In this document: positions 50,224 through 58,369 of the stretch, piece by piece
How positions within the stretch are numbered: the stretch's first letter is position 1
Layout: every line of letters begins with the position of its first letter
NCBI RefSeq assembly: GCF_017086365.1
Contig: NZ_CP070969.1
Coordinates: forward strand, 2,480,001 to 2,544,000
Direction of reading: 5' to 3'
Length of the DNA stretch: 64,000 nt
DNA from: Paenibacillus tianjinensis
Lineage (GTDB): Bacteria; Bacillota; Bacilli; Paenibacillales; Paenibacillaceae
Position numbers and translations under genes: made by a program
Notes under the pieces: model-generated
Seen by the model: only the letters and a program-made list of their open reading frames with translations
What the model was told of the DNA's origin: nothing
The model's database searches: none

Positions 50224-52932
50224 TTGAATTCAAAGCCGGCAACGAAAGAAACTGCAGATAACATACCCTATCATACGCTGGATCATGGTGAGGTACTCAG
50301 GCGTCTGGAATCAGCGAAGAACGGATTAACAACCCCAGAGGCAGCACAGAGGCTCGAGCATTACGGAAAAAATATGCTTCAGGAAACAAAGAAGAAGTCT
50401 CTGCTGGCAAAATTTATGGAGCAATTCAAAAATGTAATGATTTTTATTCTGCTGGCCGCTGCGATACTGTCGGGGATTTTGGGAGAATGGACGGATACGG
50501 TCATTATTTTGCTGGTTGTGATCCTGAATGCTGTGCTTGGGGTTATCCAGGAGAATAAAGCGGAACAGGCGCTGGAAGCTCTGAAAAGTATGTCTTCACC
50601 GATGGCGAGAATCCGCCGGGACGGACAGGTTATGGAGATCAAAAGCGAGGAGCTCGTACCAGGCGATATTGTACTGCTGGAAGCCGGGAACGTCGTGCCA
50701 GCCGACCTTAGGGTACTCGAATCTGCATCTCTCCAGACCGAGGAAGCGGCACTGACCGGAGAATCCCTGCCGTCAGATAAACATGCCGGGGCACTGGAAG
50801 GCACGGATCTTGCACTCGGGGATCGCACCAATATGGCCTATATGAGCAGCAGTGTGACTTACGGCAGAGGAGTAGGAGTGGTTACGGCAACGGGAATGTT
50901 GACTGAGGTCGGCAGAATCGCGGGTTTTATAGCCCAGGCTGAACAGGATGTAACCCCGCTGCAAAAGAAACTGGATGAGCTAGGGAAATATTTTACGTAT
51001 ATAATTTTGGGAGTTTGCGTTGTGATTTTTGCCGTCGGAATTCTAGAGGGCAGAGAAATGCTGGATATGCTGCTCACTTCCATTTCACTGGCTGTAGCGG
51101 CGATTCCGGAAGGCCTGCCGGCGATTGTGACGATAATTCTGGCCCTTGGTGTCCAGCGGATGGCCAAGCGCAAGGCTATTATCCGCAAGCTTCCAGCGGT
51201 GGAGACACTGGGCAGTACCGAAATCATTTGCTCCGACAAGACGGGTACGCTGACGCTCAACCAAATGACTGTGGAGAAGCTGTTCGTAAACGGCCAATCT
51301 ATAGAGGCCACAGACGCAGTCAAAAGCGAATCCGGAGGAGAACTGCTGCTGCAGGCGATGACGCTGTGCAATGATTCCAGTATCGATGAGAGTAAGGAAG
51401 TCAAAGCCGGGAAAACGAAAAGCGGCAAAGCAATCATCGGCGACCCGACAGAGACTGCACTGGTTGATTATGCACTGAGCATTGGGGTGGATAAGCGCGA
51501 GCTGGAAAAGCGGAATCCCCGGAAAAGAGAGCTGCCTTTTGATTCCGACCGCAAGCTAATGACTACGGTCCATGCACAGGAGCAGGGTGGGGAATTCCGC
51601 GCCTATACCAAGGGCGCACCCGATGTGCTGCTGTCCAAGTGCAGCCATATCTACGAAGCCGGCCATGTCGTTCCGCTGACGGATGAGCACTCCCGGCAAA
51701 TTACAGCCCGCAATAAGCAGCTGGCTGACGAAGCGCTGCGTGTTTTGGCTTTTGCTTACCGTGATTACGGAGAACTTCCTGATGAGATGACGCCGGAGAG
51801 CGCAGAGACGGAGCTTGTATTCATCGGGCTGTGCGGGATGATTGACCCTCCGCGGGATGAAGTCCGAGATGCGGTAGCCGTCTGCCGCAAGGCGGGCATC
51901 CGTCCGGTCATGATTACCGGCGACCACAGGGATACAGCTGCGGCCATAGCCAAACGTCTGGGCATCATTGACGATGACCGCAGTGTGCTGACCGGCCGGG
52001 AACTGGACAAGATCAGTGAAGCTGATTTTGCCGAGAAGGTGACCGATTACTCTGTGTATGCGCGTGTCTCCCCTGAACATAAAGTACGGATCGTCAAAGC
52101 CTGGAGGCAGAAGGGTAAGATTGTCGCTATGACCGGAGACGGAGTGAATGATGCACCTGCGCTGAAATCTGCGGATATCGGTGTAGGCATGGGTATCACC
52201 GGAACGGATGTGGCTAAAGGTGTCTCTGATATGGTGCTTGCTGATGATAATTTTACAACGATTGTAGTTGCTGTTGAAGAAGGGCGGAAGGTGTACAGCA
52301 ATATCCGTAAAGCTATTCAGTTCCTGCTGTCCGCCAATCTCGGAGAAGTGCTGACCTTGTTCATCGCAACGATGATTGGCTGGCGCATTCTTGAGCCGAT
52401 TCATATTCTCTGGATCAATCTGGTGACGGACACCCTGCCTGCATTGGCACTGGGCCTGGAGAAGGCCGGGGAAGATGTAATGAAACGGAAGCCCCGCAAG
52501 TCAAGCAGCAGCATATTTGCCGGCGGAGTGGGTGCCGGTATTGTGTATCAGGGAATTATTGAAGCAGCGCTGACACTGCTGGTCTATTACTGGGCGCATA
52601 CGCATTATGATGAGGACGTTGCGGTTACGATGGCATTTGCTACTCTGGGACTGCTCCAGATCACCCATGCCTTCAACGTCAGATCCAATACCAAATCACT
52701 ATTCCAGATCGGATGGTTTACCAACCGCTTTATGCTGGGAGCATCCCTGATCTCAGGCCTGCTGCTGGTACTGGTAATTATCATACCGGGTCTGAACGAA
52801 TGGTTTGGCGTGGAGCATCTGAGCGGCCTGCAATGGGGAATTGTCTGCGGTGCTGCCATAGCTATTGTAGTTATTGTGGAAATCGTAAAGCTGTTTCTCC
52901 GGATGAGCGGCAAAGGAAAGACCTGGGATTAA
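50224..52932 (+). CDS. second P-type cation ATPase, probable Ca2+ type
   Basis: This 902-residue P2-type ATPase has TGESLPSDKH, DKTGTLT near residue 338, [14 protein letters not shown] and TGDGVNDAP near 636. M4 holds [11 protein letters not shown] as in Ca2+ pumps, while M6 reads NLVTDTLPALALG, with T in place of the G seen in the yloB product. This may change ion selectivity or simply reflect the PMCA-like subgroup. TTG 50224 has GGAAGGAG at 50208-50215; the longer frame overlaps that site. It is a paralogue of the pump 30 kb upstream, with overall similar length and plan, and appears to be a single-gene unit. Confidence 0.9.
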   Translation: MNSKPATKETADNIPYHTLDHGEVLRRLESAKNGLTTPEAAQRLEHYGKNMLQETKKKSLLAKFMEQFKNVMIFILLAAAILSGILGEWTDTVIILLVVILNAVLGVIQENKAEQALEALKSMSSPMARIRRDGQVMEIKSEELVPGDIVLLEAGNVVPADLRVLESASLQTEEAALTGESLPSDKHAGALEGTDLALGDRTNMAYMSSSVTYGRGVGVVTATGMLTEVGRIAGFIAQAEQDVTPLQKKLDELGKYFTYIILGVCVVIFAVGILEGREMLDMLLTSISLAVAAIPEGLPAIVTIILALGVQRMAKRKAIIRKLPAVETLGSTEIICSDKTGTLTLNQMTVEKLFVNGQSIEATDAVKSESGGELLLQAMTLCNDSSIDESKEVKAGKTKSGKAIIGDPTETALVDYALSIGVDKRELEKRNPRKRELPFDSDRKLMTTVHAQEQGGEFRAYTKGAPDVLLSKCSHIYEAGHVVPLTDEHSRQITARNKQLADEALRVLAFAYRDYGELPDEMTPESAETELVFIGLCGMIDPPRDEVRDAVAVCRKAGIRPVMITGDHRDTAAAIAKRLGIIDDDRSVLTGRELDKISEADFAEKVTDYSVYARVSPEHKVRIVKAWRQKGKIVAMTGDGVNDAPALKSADIGVGMGITGTDVAKGVSDMVLADDNFTTIVVAVEEGRKVYSNIRKAIQFLLSANLGEVLTLFIATMIGWRILEPIHILWINLVTDTLPALALGLEKAGEDVMKRKPRKSSSSIFAGGVGAGIVYQGIIEAALTLLVYYWAHTHYDEDVAVTMAFATLGLLQITHAFNVRSNTKSLFQIGWFTNRFMLGASLISGLLLVLVIIIPGLNEWFGVEHLSGLQWGIVCGAAIAIVVIVEIVKLFLRMSGKGKTWD

Positions 52933-52937
52933 CATGC

Positions 52938-52977
52938 AAAGAGCCTGGTAGTCCAGTTACGGACTCCAGGCTCTTTT
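52938..52977. terminator. bidirectional terminator between the ATPase and the NlpC/P60 gene
   Basis: AAAGAGCCTGG (52938-52948) pairs with CCAGGCTCTTT (52966-52976), with an inner AGTCC/GGACT and one bulged T. Confidence 0.92.
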
Positions 52978-53001
52978 ACCCTCAGCAAAGCGGTCGGAAT
53001 T

Positions 53002-53940
53002 TTAAAGCACACGCTGCATATGCAGGATGACATTATGCCAATAGCCGGTGTCGAGCTCGCTGATCTGTACGCCGGGTTCACCCCAGGTATGAATGAATTT
53101 CCCGCCGCCGATATAAATGCCGACATGGCCTGGTACAGCATCACTCTCAAAGCGTCCGGGCACCGTGAAGAAAATCAGGTCGCCGGTCTGCAGATCATCG
53201 CGGCTCACCCGGCGGCCGATATTGTCCTGATCTCTAGCCAGCCGCGGCAGAGTGACACCGAATTTTTTAAATACATGCCGGGTAAAAGAAGAGCAGTCAA
53301 ATTTCTTGGTTTCCTCGTAAGAGCCGGCACCAAAATCATAAGGTACACCTAAGAACTTTTTGGCGTAATCCACCAGTTCTCCGGTGTCAACATTCGAGGC
53401 ACTCTGGATGCGCAGCGGTTTAGAACCGTCGGTAATTCCGTTCCTCCCTGTACTAACACCGGTATCTTTGTCCTTCGGGGGAGCAATATTGATCTCTCCA
53501 CTGCTCGGATTCCAGCCCACTTCAGTCTGGAGCAGCTTGGACAGCGCTGTAGGCGTGATGTAGATTTGACCGTCGCGGCGAACCGGCGCATCCGGCAAAG
53601 TGATTTTCTCGCCTAACGAAAAGACCTGGACTGAATCCGGCTTTAACATATACATCACGTCAGTGTAGCCGATCTTGGCATATCCACCGCTGGAGGTGTC
53701 ATCCTTCATCCTGTAGCCAATAGAAGCAGCCGCCGGCTTCAGCGGAATCCAGAACTTGCCTTGCTTGTCGGTAATGGATGATTTCTCGTAATAGCTGCCT
53801 ACAAAATTTCCAGCCGGATTAACGGCGTTCACTTTAGGCTTTGTATCGGTTTTGTAATATCCGCAAGCGCTGCCGGTGAGGGAAAACGCCAATAGTATTG
53901 CTGCGGTGGCAACTGATTTTTTCTGTGCAGAAATTGTCAT
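53002..53940 (-). CDS. secreted NlpC/P60 endopeptidase with copper amine oxidase-like N-domain
   Basis: This 312-residue protein starts with a signal peptide (about 1-26). The LTGSAC at its end could be a poor lipobox or a signal peptidase I site. A small domain (about 45-150) resembles the copper amine oxidase N-terminal-like repeat of Paenibacillus surface proteins. The NlpC/P60 domain (about 190-310) has the catalytic cysteine in KFDCSSF and the histidine in PGHVGIYIGGGKFIHT. It should cut D-Glu-meso-Dap bonds in wall peptides. GGAG lies eight bases before the ATG on the complement. It is a single gene, convergent with the ATPase. Confidence 0.9.
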   Translation of the reverse strand: MTISAQKKSVATAAILLAFSLTGSACGYYKTDTKPKVNAVNPAGNFVGSYYEKSSITDKQGKFWIPLKPAAASIGYRMKDDTSSGGYAKIGYTDVMYMLKPDSVQVFSLGEKITLPDAPVRRDGQIYITPTALSKLLQTEVGWNPSSGEINIAPPKDKDTGVSTGRNGITDGSKPLRIQSASNVDTGELVDYAKKFLGVPYDFGAGSYEETKKFDCSSFTRHVFKKFGVTLPRLARDQDNIGRRVSRDDLQTGDLIFFTVPGRFESDAVPGHVGIYIGGGKFIHTWGEPGVQISELDTGYWHNVILHMQRVL

Positions 53941-54102
53941 ATGTCACGCTCCATCTTCATACTGTAGCTTAAGTTTGCACAGCCGGGTGTTGTTTCATAA
54001 GATCGGATGGCGTAAACATCTTGGGTAAACTTCCTGATTTTACAAGAAAAAGCTGCAATGAGGATGCGGGCCGCAGGAATCTGCACGGAATGTAATATCT
54101 GG

Positions 54103-54146
54103 ATCATTCATAAATGATTGACGGATAAACAACGTCCATATAATAT
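54103..54146 (+). promoter_or_regulatory. promoter and inverted repeat before the ABC transporter operon
   Basis: TTGACG (54118-54123), 17 bases, TAATAT (54141-54146). ATCATT-cata-AATGAT (54103-54118) touches the -35 and may be an operator. The leader to 54282 has a small GCTTTT/AAAAGC hairpin without a T-run, and no T-box pattern. Nothing else is seen in the 342-base gap 53941-54282. Confidence 0.55.
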
Positions 54147-54282
54147 TAGTTAATAGATTTGCTGTATTAAATGGGAGATTCGTGTGAACTTTCGCTTTAA
54201 TGCTTTTATCTTTAAAAGCGATAATGCTGAGTCGCTCACTTTGATGCACGCGCTGATACCGTAAATGAAAAGGGGTTATTTG

Positions 54283-55359
54283 ATGAAGAAAAAGAATATT
54301 TGGGCAGGCTTAAGCCTGTGCTTGATGCTCGTAGCAGCAGGCTGCGGAAACAACAATGCAGCGAACACAGAAAATGCTGCTAACGCTGGGAATTCACCGG
54401 CAACAACTACCAATGCCCCTGCTAATGCCGGAGCTAACGACGCCAAATCCTATAAAATTGCAATCTCCCAATATGTTGAGCATCCTTCGCTGGATGCCAC
54501 ACGTGAAGGGTTCCTGGCCGCACTCAAGGACGCCGGAATCGTAGAAGGCGAGAACCTTAAGGTGGATCTTGAGAATGCTCAGGCCGATCAGGCTAACAAC
54601 CTGTCCATCGCGCAGAAGATTGCCGGAGATAAGAATGATCTTGTCCTGGCGATTGCTACACCGTCAGCCCAATCAATTGTACAGAATGTGAAAGACACCC
54701 CAATTTTGTTTGCAGCTGTTACTGATCCGCTGGATGCCAAGATTGTTACTGACCTGGAGCATCCGGGCGGCAATGTATCCGGAGCATCTGATACGAATCC
54801 GGAAGCTATCACCACGCTGATGAACTTCATAGCAACGCAGTTCCCTAACGTGAAGAAGCTGGGGCTAGTGATTAATGAAGGCGAGCCCAATGCAGTCGTC
54901 ATGGCTGATATTGCCAAGAAAGAGCTGGACAAACACGGCATCGAGCTGGTGAAGGCGGCGATCACGAATACTTCCGAAGTGAAGCAGGCTGCAGAGTCCC
55001 TCGTCGGCCGTGTGGATGCCTTCTATATCACCCTTGATAACTCCGTCGTGAGCGGTGTGGATGCAATCATCCAGACGGCAAATGACAACAAGATTCCTTT
55101 CTTCTCGGCTGACCGCGACACCGTAGAGAAAGGCGCTTTTGCTACAGTCGGCTTTAAGTATTATGATCATGGCTACCAGGTTGGTGAAATGGCTGTTGAA
55201 GTGCTTAAGAACGGTACCAGCCCTGGAGATATGAAAGTGACGATGCAAGAGAAGCTGGACTTGATTCTTAACCTGAAGGCAGCAGCTGCCCAGGGTATAG
55301 AAGTCACAGATGCCATGAAAGCTGAAGTCGCCGATCAGGCAAGCAATATCATTCAATAA
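54283..55359 (+). CDS. ABC transporter substrate-binding lipoprotein (TrpX-like)
   Basis: This 358-residue protein has a lipoprotein signal ending LVAAGC, with cysteine at residue 21, then a low-complexity Asn/Ala linker (about 22-58), and a PF04392-type periplasmic-binding fold (YKIAISQYVEHPSLDATREGFLAAL onward). This family includes TrpX of streptococci and YtrF-like proteins whose ligands are often aromatic amino acids. AAAGGGG seven bases upstream supports ATG 54283; an earlier in-frame ATG 54265 precedes that site. The permease and ATPase follow in the same operon. Confidence 0.9.
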   Translation: MKKKNIWAGLSLCLMLVAAGCGNNNAANTENAANAGNSPATTTNAPANAGANDAKSYKIAISQYVEHPSLDATREGFLAALKDAGIVEGENLKVDLENAQADQANNLSIAQKIAGDKNDLVLAIATPSAQSIVQNVKDTPILFAAVTDPLDAKIVTDLEHPGGNVSGASDTNPEAITTLMNFIATQFPNVKKLGLVINEGEPNAVVMADIAKKELDKHGIELVKAAITNTSEVKQAAESLVGRVDAFYITLDNSVVSGVDAIIQTANDNKIPFFSADRDTVEKGAFATVGFKYYDHGYQVGEMAVEVLKNGTSPGDMKVTMQEKLDLILNLKAAAAQGIEVTDAMKAEVADQASNIIQ

Positions 55360-55376
55360 TTGTCAGACATCATTAT

Positions 55377-55401
55377 GGGGCGATTCCCGGCGGGACGCCC
55401 C
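55377..55401 (+). other. intercistronic hairpin between binding-protein and permease genes
   Basis: GGGGCG (55377-55382) pairs with CGCCCC (55396-55401) and TCCC with GGGA around GGC. There is no T-run, so it is more likely an mRNA-stabilising or processing stem that leaves more binding protein than permease. Confidence 0.6.
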
Positions 55402-55427
55402 TTGCCGCTTGAGGGAGGAAGTCACCT

Positions 55428-56354
55428 ATGTATAATTCAATGCTTGGAGCCGTGGAAATGGGCCTCTTGTATGCTTTTATGGCTTTAGGGGTTTATATTA
55501 CGTTCCGGATTCTCGATTTCCCGGATTTAACCGTGGATGGAAGCTTTACAACCGGCGGTGCAATTGCCGCTGTGATGATTACAAACGGTTATTCACCATG
55601 GCTGGCTACTCTTTGTGCGCTGGCAGGAGGTATGCTGGCCGGCATGTGTACAGGCCTGCTGCATACCAAAGGTAAGATTAACGGACTGCTGTCAGGGATA
55701 CTGATGATGATTGCGCTTTATTCGATCAACCTGCGGATATTAGGCAAACCGAATGTTTCGCTGATGGGGGAAACAACATTATTCAGCTCGATTAACCCGC
55801 TGCTTGTAATGCCGTTTGTTGTGATCCTGGTTAAGGTTCTAATGGATCTGTTTCTGCGGACGGACCTGGGACTCGCTCTGCGGGCAACAGGAGACAATGC
55901 GCGGATGATCCGCAGCTTTGGCGTGAACACCGATACTACGACTATTCTCGGCATCAGCCTGTCGAACGGGATGGTGGCGCTCTCGGGCGCACTAATCGCC
56001 CAGTATTCCACTTTTGCCGATTCATCTATGGGTATAGGAATGATTGTTATCGGTCTGGCCTCGGTAATTATCGGGGAAGCTATCTTTGGAGCACGTAGCG
56101 TATTCCGGGCCACATTGGCTGCAGTTCTCGGCTCTATCGTGTACCGGATTGTTGTCGCACTGGCTCTGAGAGTTCCTTGGCTAGAGGCCTCCGATCTGAA
56201 ACTGATTACAGCCATTATTGTCATTATTGCACTGCTGTTCCCTTCCCTTCAGCGTTATCTGAAAACGAAGAATACAGCACGCAGGCGTACGGCCGAGCTT
56301 GAAGATCTGGCGTTGCGCAACAAGAAAGGGGGAGCAGCTGATGCTAAAGCTTGA
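55428..56354 (+). CDS. ABC transporter permease (TrpY-like)
   Basis: This 308-residue membrane protein belongs to the BPD_transp_2 group that serves branched-chain amino acid, ribose and TrpXYZ-type transporters. Marks are RILDFPDLTVDGSF near the start, LALRATGDNARMIRSFGV in the coupling loop and GLASVIIGEAIFG. About eight membrane spans are expected. GAGGGAGGA at 55411-55419 precedes ATG 55428. It overlaps the ATPase gene by 14 bases. Substrate is not established; an aromatic amino acid is the family-based guess. Confidence 0.9.
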   Translation: MYNSMLGAVEMGLLYAFMALGVYITFRILDFPDLTVDGSFTTGGAIAAVMITNGYSPWLATLCALAGGMLAGMCTGLLHTKGKINGLLSGILMMIALYSINLRILGKPNVSLMGETTLFSSINPLLVMPFVVILVKVLMDLFLRTDLGLALRATGDNARMIRSFGVNTDTTTILGISLSNGMVALSGALIAQYSTFADSSMGIGMIVIGLASVIIGEAIFGARSVFRATLAAVLGSIVYRIVVALALRVPWLEASDLKLITAIIVIIALLFPSLQRYLKTKNTARRRTAELEDLALRNKKGGAADAKA

Positions 56355-57135
56355 TAATGTCTCCAAGCTGTTCAATCCCGGCACACCCGATGAGAAAATC
56401 GCGCTGTTCGGCATTGATCTGGAGCTTCGTGCCGGAGATTTCGTGACGATTATCGGAAGCAACGGAGCAGGCAAGTCTACGCTGATGAATGTGATTTCCG
56501 GCGTGATGCGGCCGGATCTGGGCGAAGCCCGGATCGATGGAAGCTCTATCAGCCACTTGCCGGAGTTCCAGCGGGCCCGCTGGATCGGGCGGGTCTTCCA
56601 GGACCCGATGGCCGGAACAACGCCGCATATGACCATTGAAGAGAACTTGGCGATGGCTTACAAGAGAGGCCAGAAGCGCGGGCTATCCTTTGGCGTTAAT
56701 GCCGCCAGACGATCTATGTTCCGCGAACAGCTGAGCCGCCTGGGTATCGGGCTGGAGAACCGGCTGCGCGCCAAAGTGGGACTTCTGTCCGGCGGGGAGC
56801 GGCAGGCGCTCAGCCTGCTGATGGCGACCTTTACCCAGCCGCAAATTTTGCTGCTGGATGAGCATACGGCAGCGCTCGATCCTGCCCGTGCGGAACTGAT
56901 TACCAAGCTGACCGAATCCATCGTCCGCGAGATGAAGCTCACGACGCTGATGGTTACCCATAACATGGAACAAGCAATCCGGCTGGGTAACCGTCTGATC
57001 ATGATGGATAAAGGATCGGTTATTCTGGATATTGATGAAGAGCGAAAGAAGGATCTGACTGTAGAACGTCTGCTTGGCGAGTTTGAAGCGATCAGCGGAC
57101 ACAAGCTGGCGGATGACCGGATGATGCTCGGCTAA
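56341..57135 (+). CDS. ABC transporter ATP-binding protein (TrpZ-like)
   Basis: This 264-residue ATPase has Walker A GSNGAGKST near residue 39, the signature LSGGERQ near 147, Walker B LLLDEHTAALD near 167 and the switch His in VTHNMEQAI. It powers the permease encoded just upstream. AAGGGGGAGC lies before ATG 56341, inside the 3' end of the permease gene; an earlier in-frame start at 56299 has no site. A clear terminator follows, so the operon has three genes. Confidence 0.93.
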   Translation: MLKLDNVSKLFNPGTPDEKIALFGIDLELRAGDFVTIIGSNGAGKSTLMNVISGVMRPDLGEARIDGSSISHLPEFQRARWIGRVFQDPMAGTTPHMTIEENLAMAYKRGQKRGLSFGVNAARRSMFREQLSRLGIGLENRLRAKVGLLSGGERQALSLLMATFTQPQILLLDEHTAALDPARAELITKLTESIVREMKLTTLMVTHNMEQAIRLGNRLIMMDKGSVILDIDEERKKDLTVERLLGEFEAISGHKLADDRMMLG

Positions 57136-57177
57136 TTATATCTGTAACAGCAGCACTTTCCGCTGAATACAGCTGTA

Positions 57178-57224
57178 AAGACTTGAACACAGTTAACCAA
57201 TATACTGTGTTTCAAGTCTTTTTT
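57178..57224 (+). terminator. terminator of the ABC transporter operon
   Basis: AAGACTTGAA pairs with TTCAAGTCTT and CACAGT with ACTGTG, with one bulged T, followed by four further T. Confidence 0.9.
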
Positions 57225-57258
57225 GTGTTGTGCAGAGGATGTAATCAGCATTTAAAGC

Positions 57259-57267
57259 TGTTAGAAT
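57259..57267 (+). promoter_or_regulatory. candidate extended -10 promoter for the tandem GNAT gene
   Basis: TGtTAGAAT lies about 18 bases before the ribosome site of the upstream short ORF. No -35 is evident. Confidence 0.35.
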
Positions 57268-57299
57268 AGGATAATTCCAGTATCAAGGAGGGGGTTCCA

Positions 57300-57356
57300 T
57301 TGGCAACTATAACAATGCGGACAGATATAAGAAGGATAGCGCCTGCTCGTCCATAA
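57300..57356 (+). CDS. 18-codon upstream ORF (possible leader peptide)
   Basis: TTG 57300 follows the very strong site AAGGAGGGGG (57285-57294) and opens 18 codons (ATITMRTDIRRIAPARP after the start) ending in TAA at 57354. It precedes the GNAT gene by 32 bases. Its codons for RRIAPARP are arginine/proline-rich, of the kind that slow ribosomes in resistance leader peptides. GAAGGA (57331-57336) can pair with TCCTTC (57367-57372), close to the GNAT ribosome site. It could simply be a fortuitous short frame. Confidence 0.5.
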   Translation: MATITMRTDIRRIAPARP

Positions 57357-57388
57357 ACTGCGTATTTCCTTCCTGATGAGGGTTGTAA

Positions 57389-58264
57389 ATGCATAATTAT
57401 CCAATGACTAAAATGAAGGACTTTTCCAAAGCTCAAATTGATCCAATCCACAGACTGGAACAATTATGCAAGACATATGATTGTTCGAGTTTAAGAGTGG
57501 GCTTAGAAAGTCTTAAAGAAATTGACGGTGATGAAGCCTTTCTGTGCCATACCGGTAACCAGATCATCGGATTCCTCAGCTGGTATACCTCGGATGGGAA
57601 GGAAGCGAATATTAATGGTATGGTCCACCCGGACTACCGCCGCCAGGGTATATTTCGCGGATTACTGGAACATGCCGCCTCAGACATGCAGACACAGGGC
57701 ATCGAAACTTACCGCTTCAGGATTCCGGCCAATTCTGAGCCTGGTATGGAGTGTATTCGGTATCTGGGCGCTGATTTTGCAACTTCTGAATTTACCATGA
57801 TGCTAAATCGCGGACAAGTGGAAGACTCTTTGCTACTCGGTCACTCCATAGATCTGCGGCTTGAGCAGGCTGCCGATTTTGAGTTCATGGTTAGCTGCTC
57901 CACCCTGGCGTTTGGCGATTCAGAATCATGGTCCAGAAGTTATTTAACACGTACTAAAGGACCGGAACGGATCACTTACATTGCAATGGAGAGCATGATT
58001 CTGGTCGGAATGATCAGAATCAATTACCTGGCAGCAGGTCTTGCTGTCATTCATGATTTTTGTGTGCTTCCTGCATACCAGGGCAAAGGGCTGGGTGGTG
58101 AAATCCTTAGTGCGGCAGTTAAACTCTTGCTGGATCAGAAGGATGTTCGGGTGCGTCTTGGAGTCATCACTCACAATAGGCGGGCATTGAATCTGTATCA
58201 GAGAGCAGGATTTGAGATCTCTGCGGAGTCTCATTATTATGTGATCGCGGCGGAAAAATTCTAA
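57389..58264 (+). CDS. tandem-GNAT acetyltransferase
   Basis: This 291-residue protein carries two GNAT domains. The N-terminal one has VHPDYRRQGIFRGLLEHA near residue 78, the C-terminal one has VLPAYQGKGLGGEILSAAV near 226. Both show the R/QxxGxG/A acetyl-CoA loop, so both might bind the cofactor; in mycothiol synthase-like and other tandem enzymes only one is active. Substrate is unknown. ATG 57389 has GAGGG six bases upstream. Expression may be set by the 18-codon ORF before it. A strong terminator lies downstream. Confidence 0.85.
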   Translation: MHNYPMTKMKDFSKAQIDPIHRLEQLCKTYDCSSLRVGLESLKEIDGDEAFLCHTGNQIIGFLSWYTSDGKEANINGMVHPDYRRQGIFRGLLEHAASDMQTQGIETYRFRIPANSEPGMECIRYLGADFATSEFTMMLNRGQVEDSLLLGHSIDLRLEQAADFEFMVSCSTLAFGDSESWSRSYLTRTKGPERITYIAMESMILVGMIRINYLAAGLAVIHDFCVLPAYQGKGLGGEILSAAVKLLLDQKDVRVRLGVITHNRRALNLYQRAGFEISAESHYYVIAAEKF

Positions 58265-58291
58265 TAGGTATTAAAAGTTTCCTAAATGATA

Positions 58292-58340
58292 ATCGCCCTG
58301 CATCCGGTCTGTTTGACCGGGTGCAGGGCGATCTTCTTAT
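58292..58340. terminator. bidirectional terminator between the GNAT gene and araR
   Basis: An 18-pair stem (58292-58309 with 58315-58332, one G-T pair) around TGTTT, with a CTTCTTAT tail on the plus strand. Confidence 0.85.
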
Positions 58341-58369
58341 ATTCTGGCCGAGGTGTGTGCCTGTGCAGC

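Noticed and set aside
51556..52404. Open frame of 282 codons opposite the second ATPase
   Set aside because: Same reason: a shadow of a highly conserved gene.
53941..54282. T-box leader before the TrpXYZ-like operon
   Set aside because: No T-box core sequence and no terminator/antiterminator pair.
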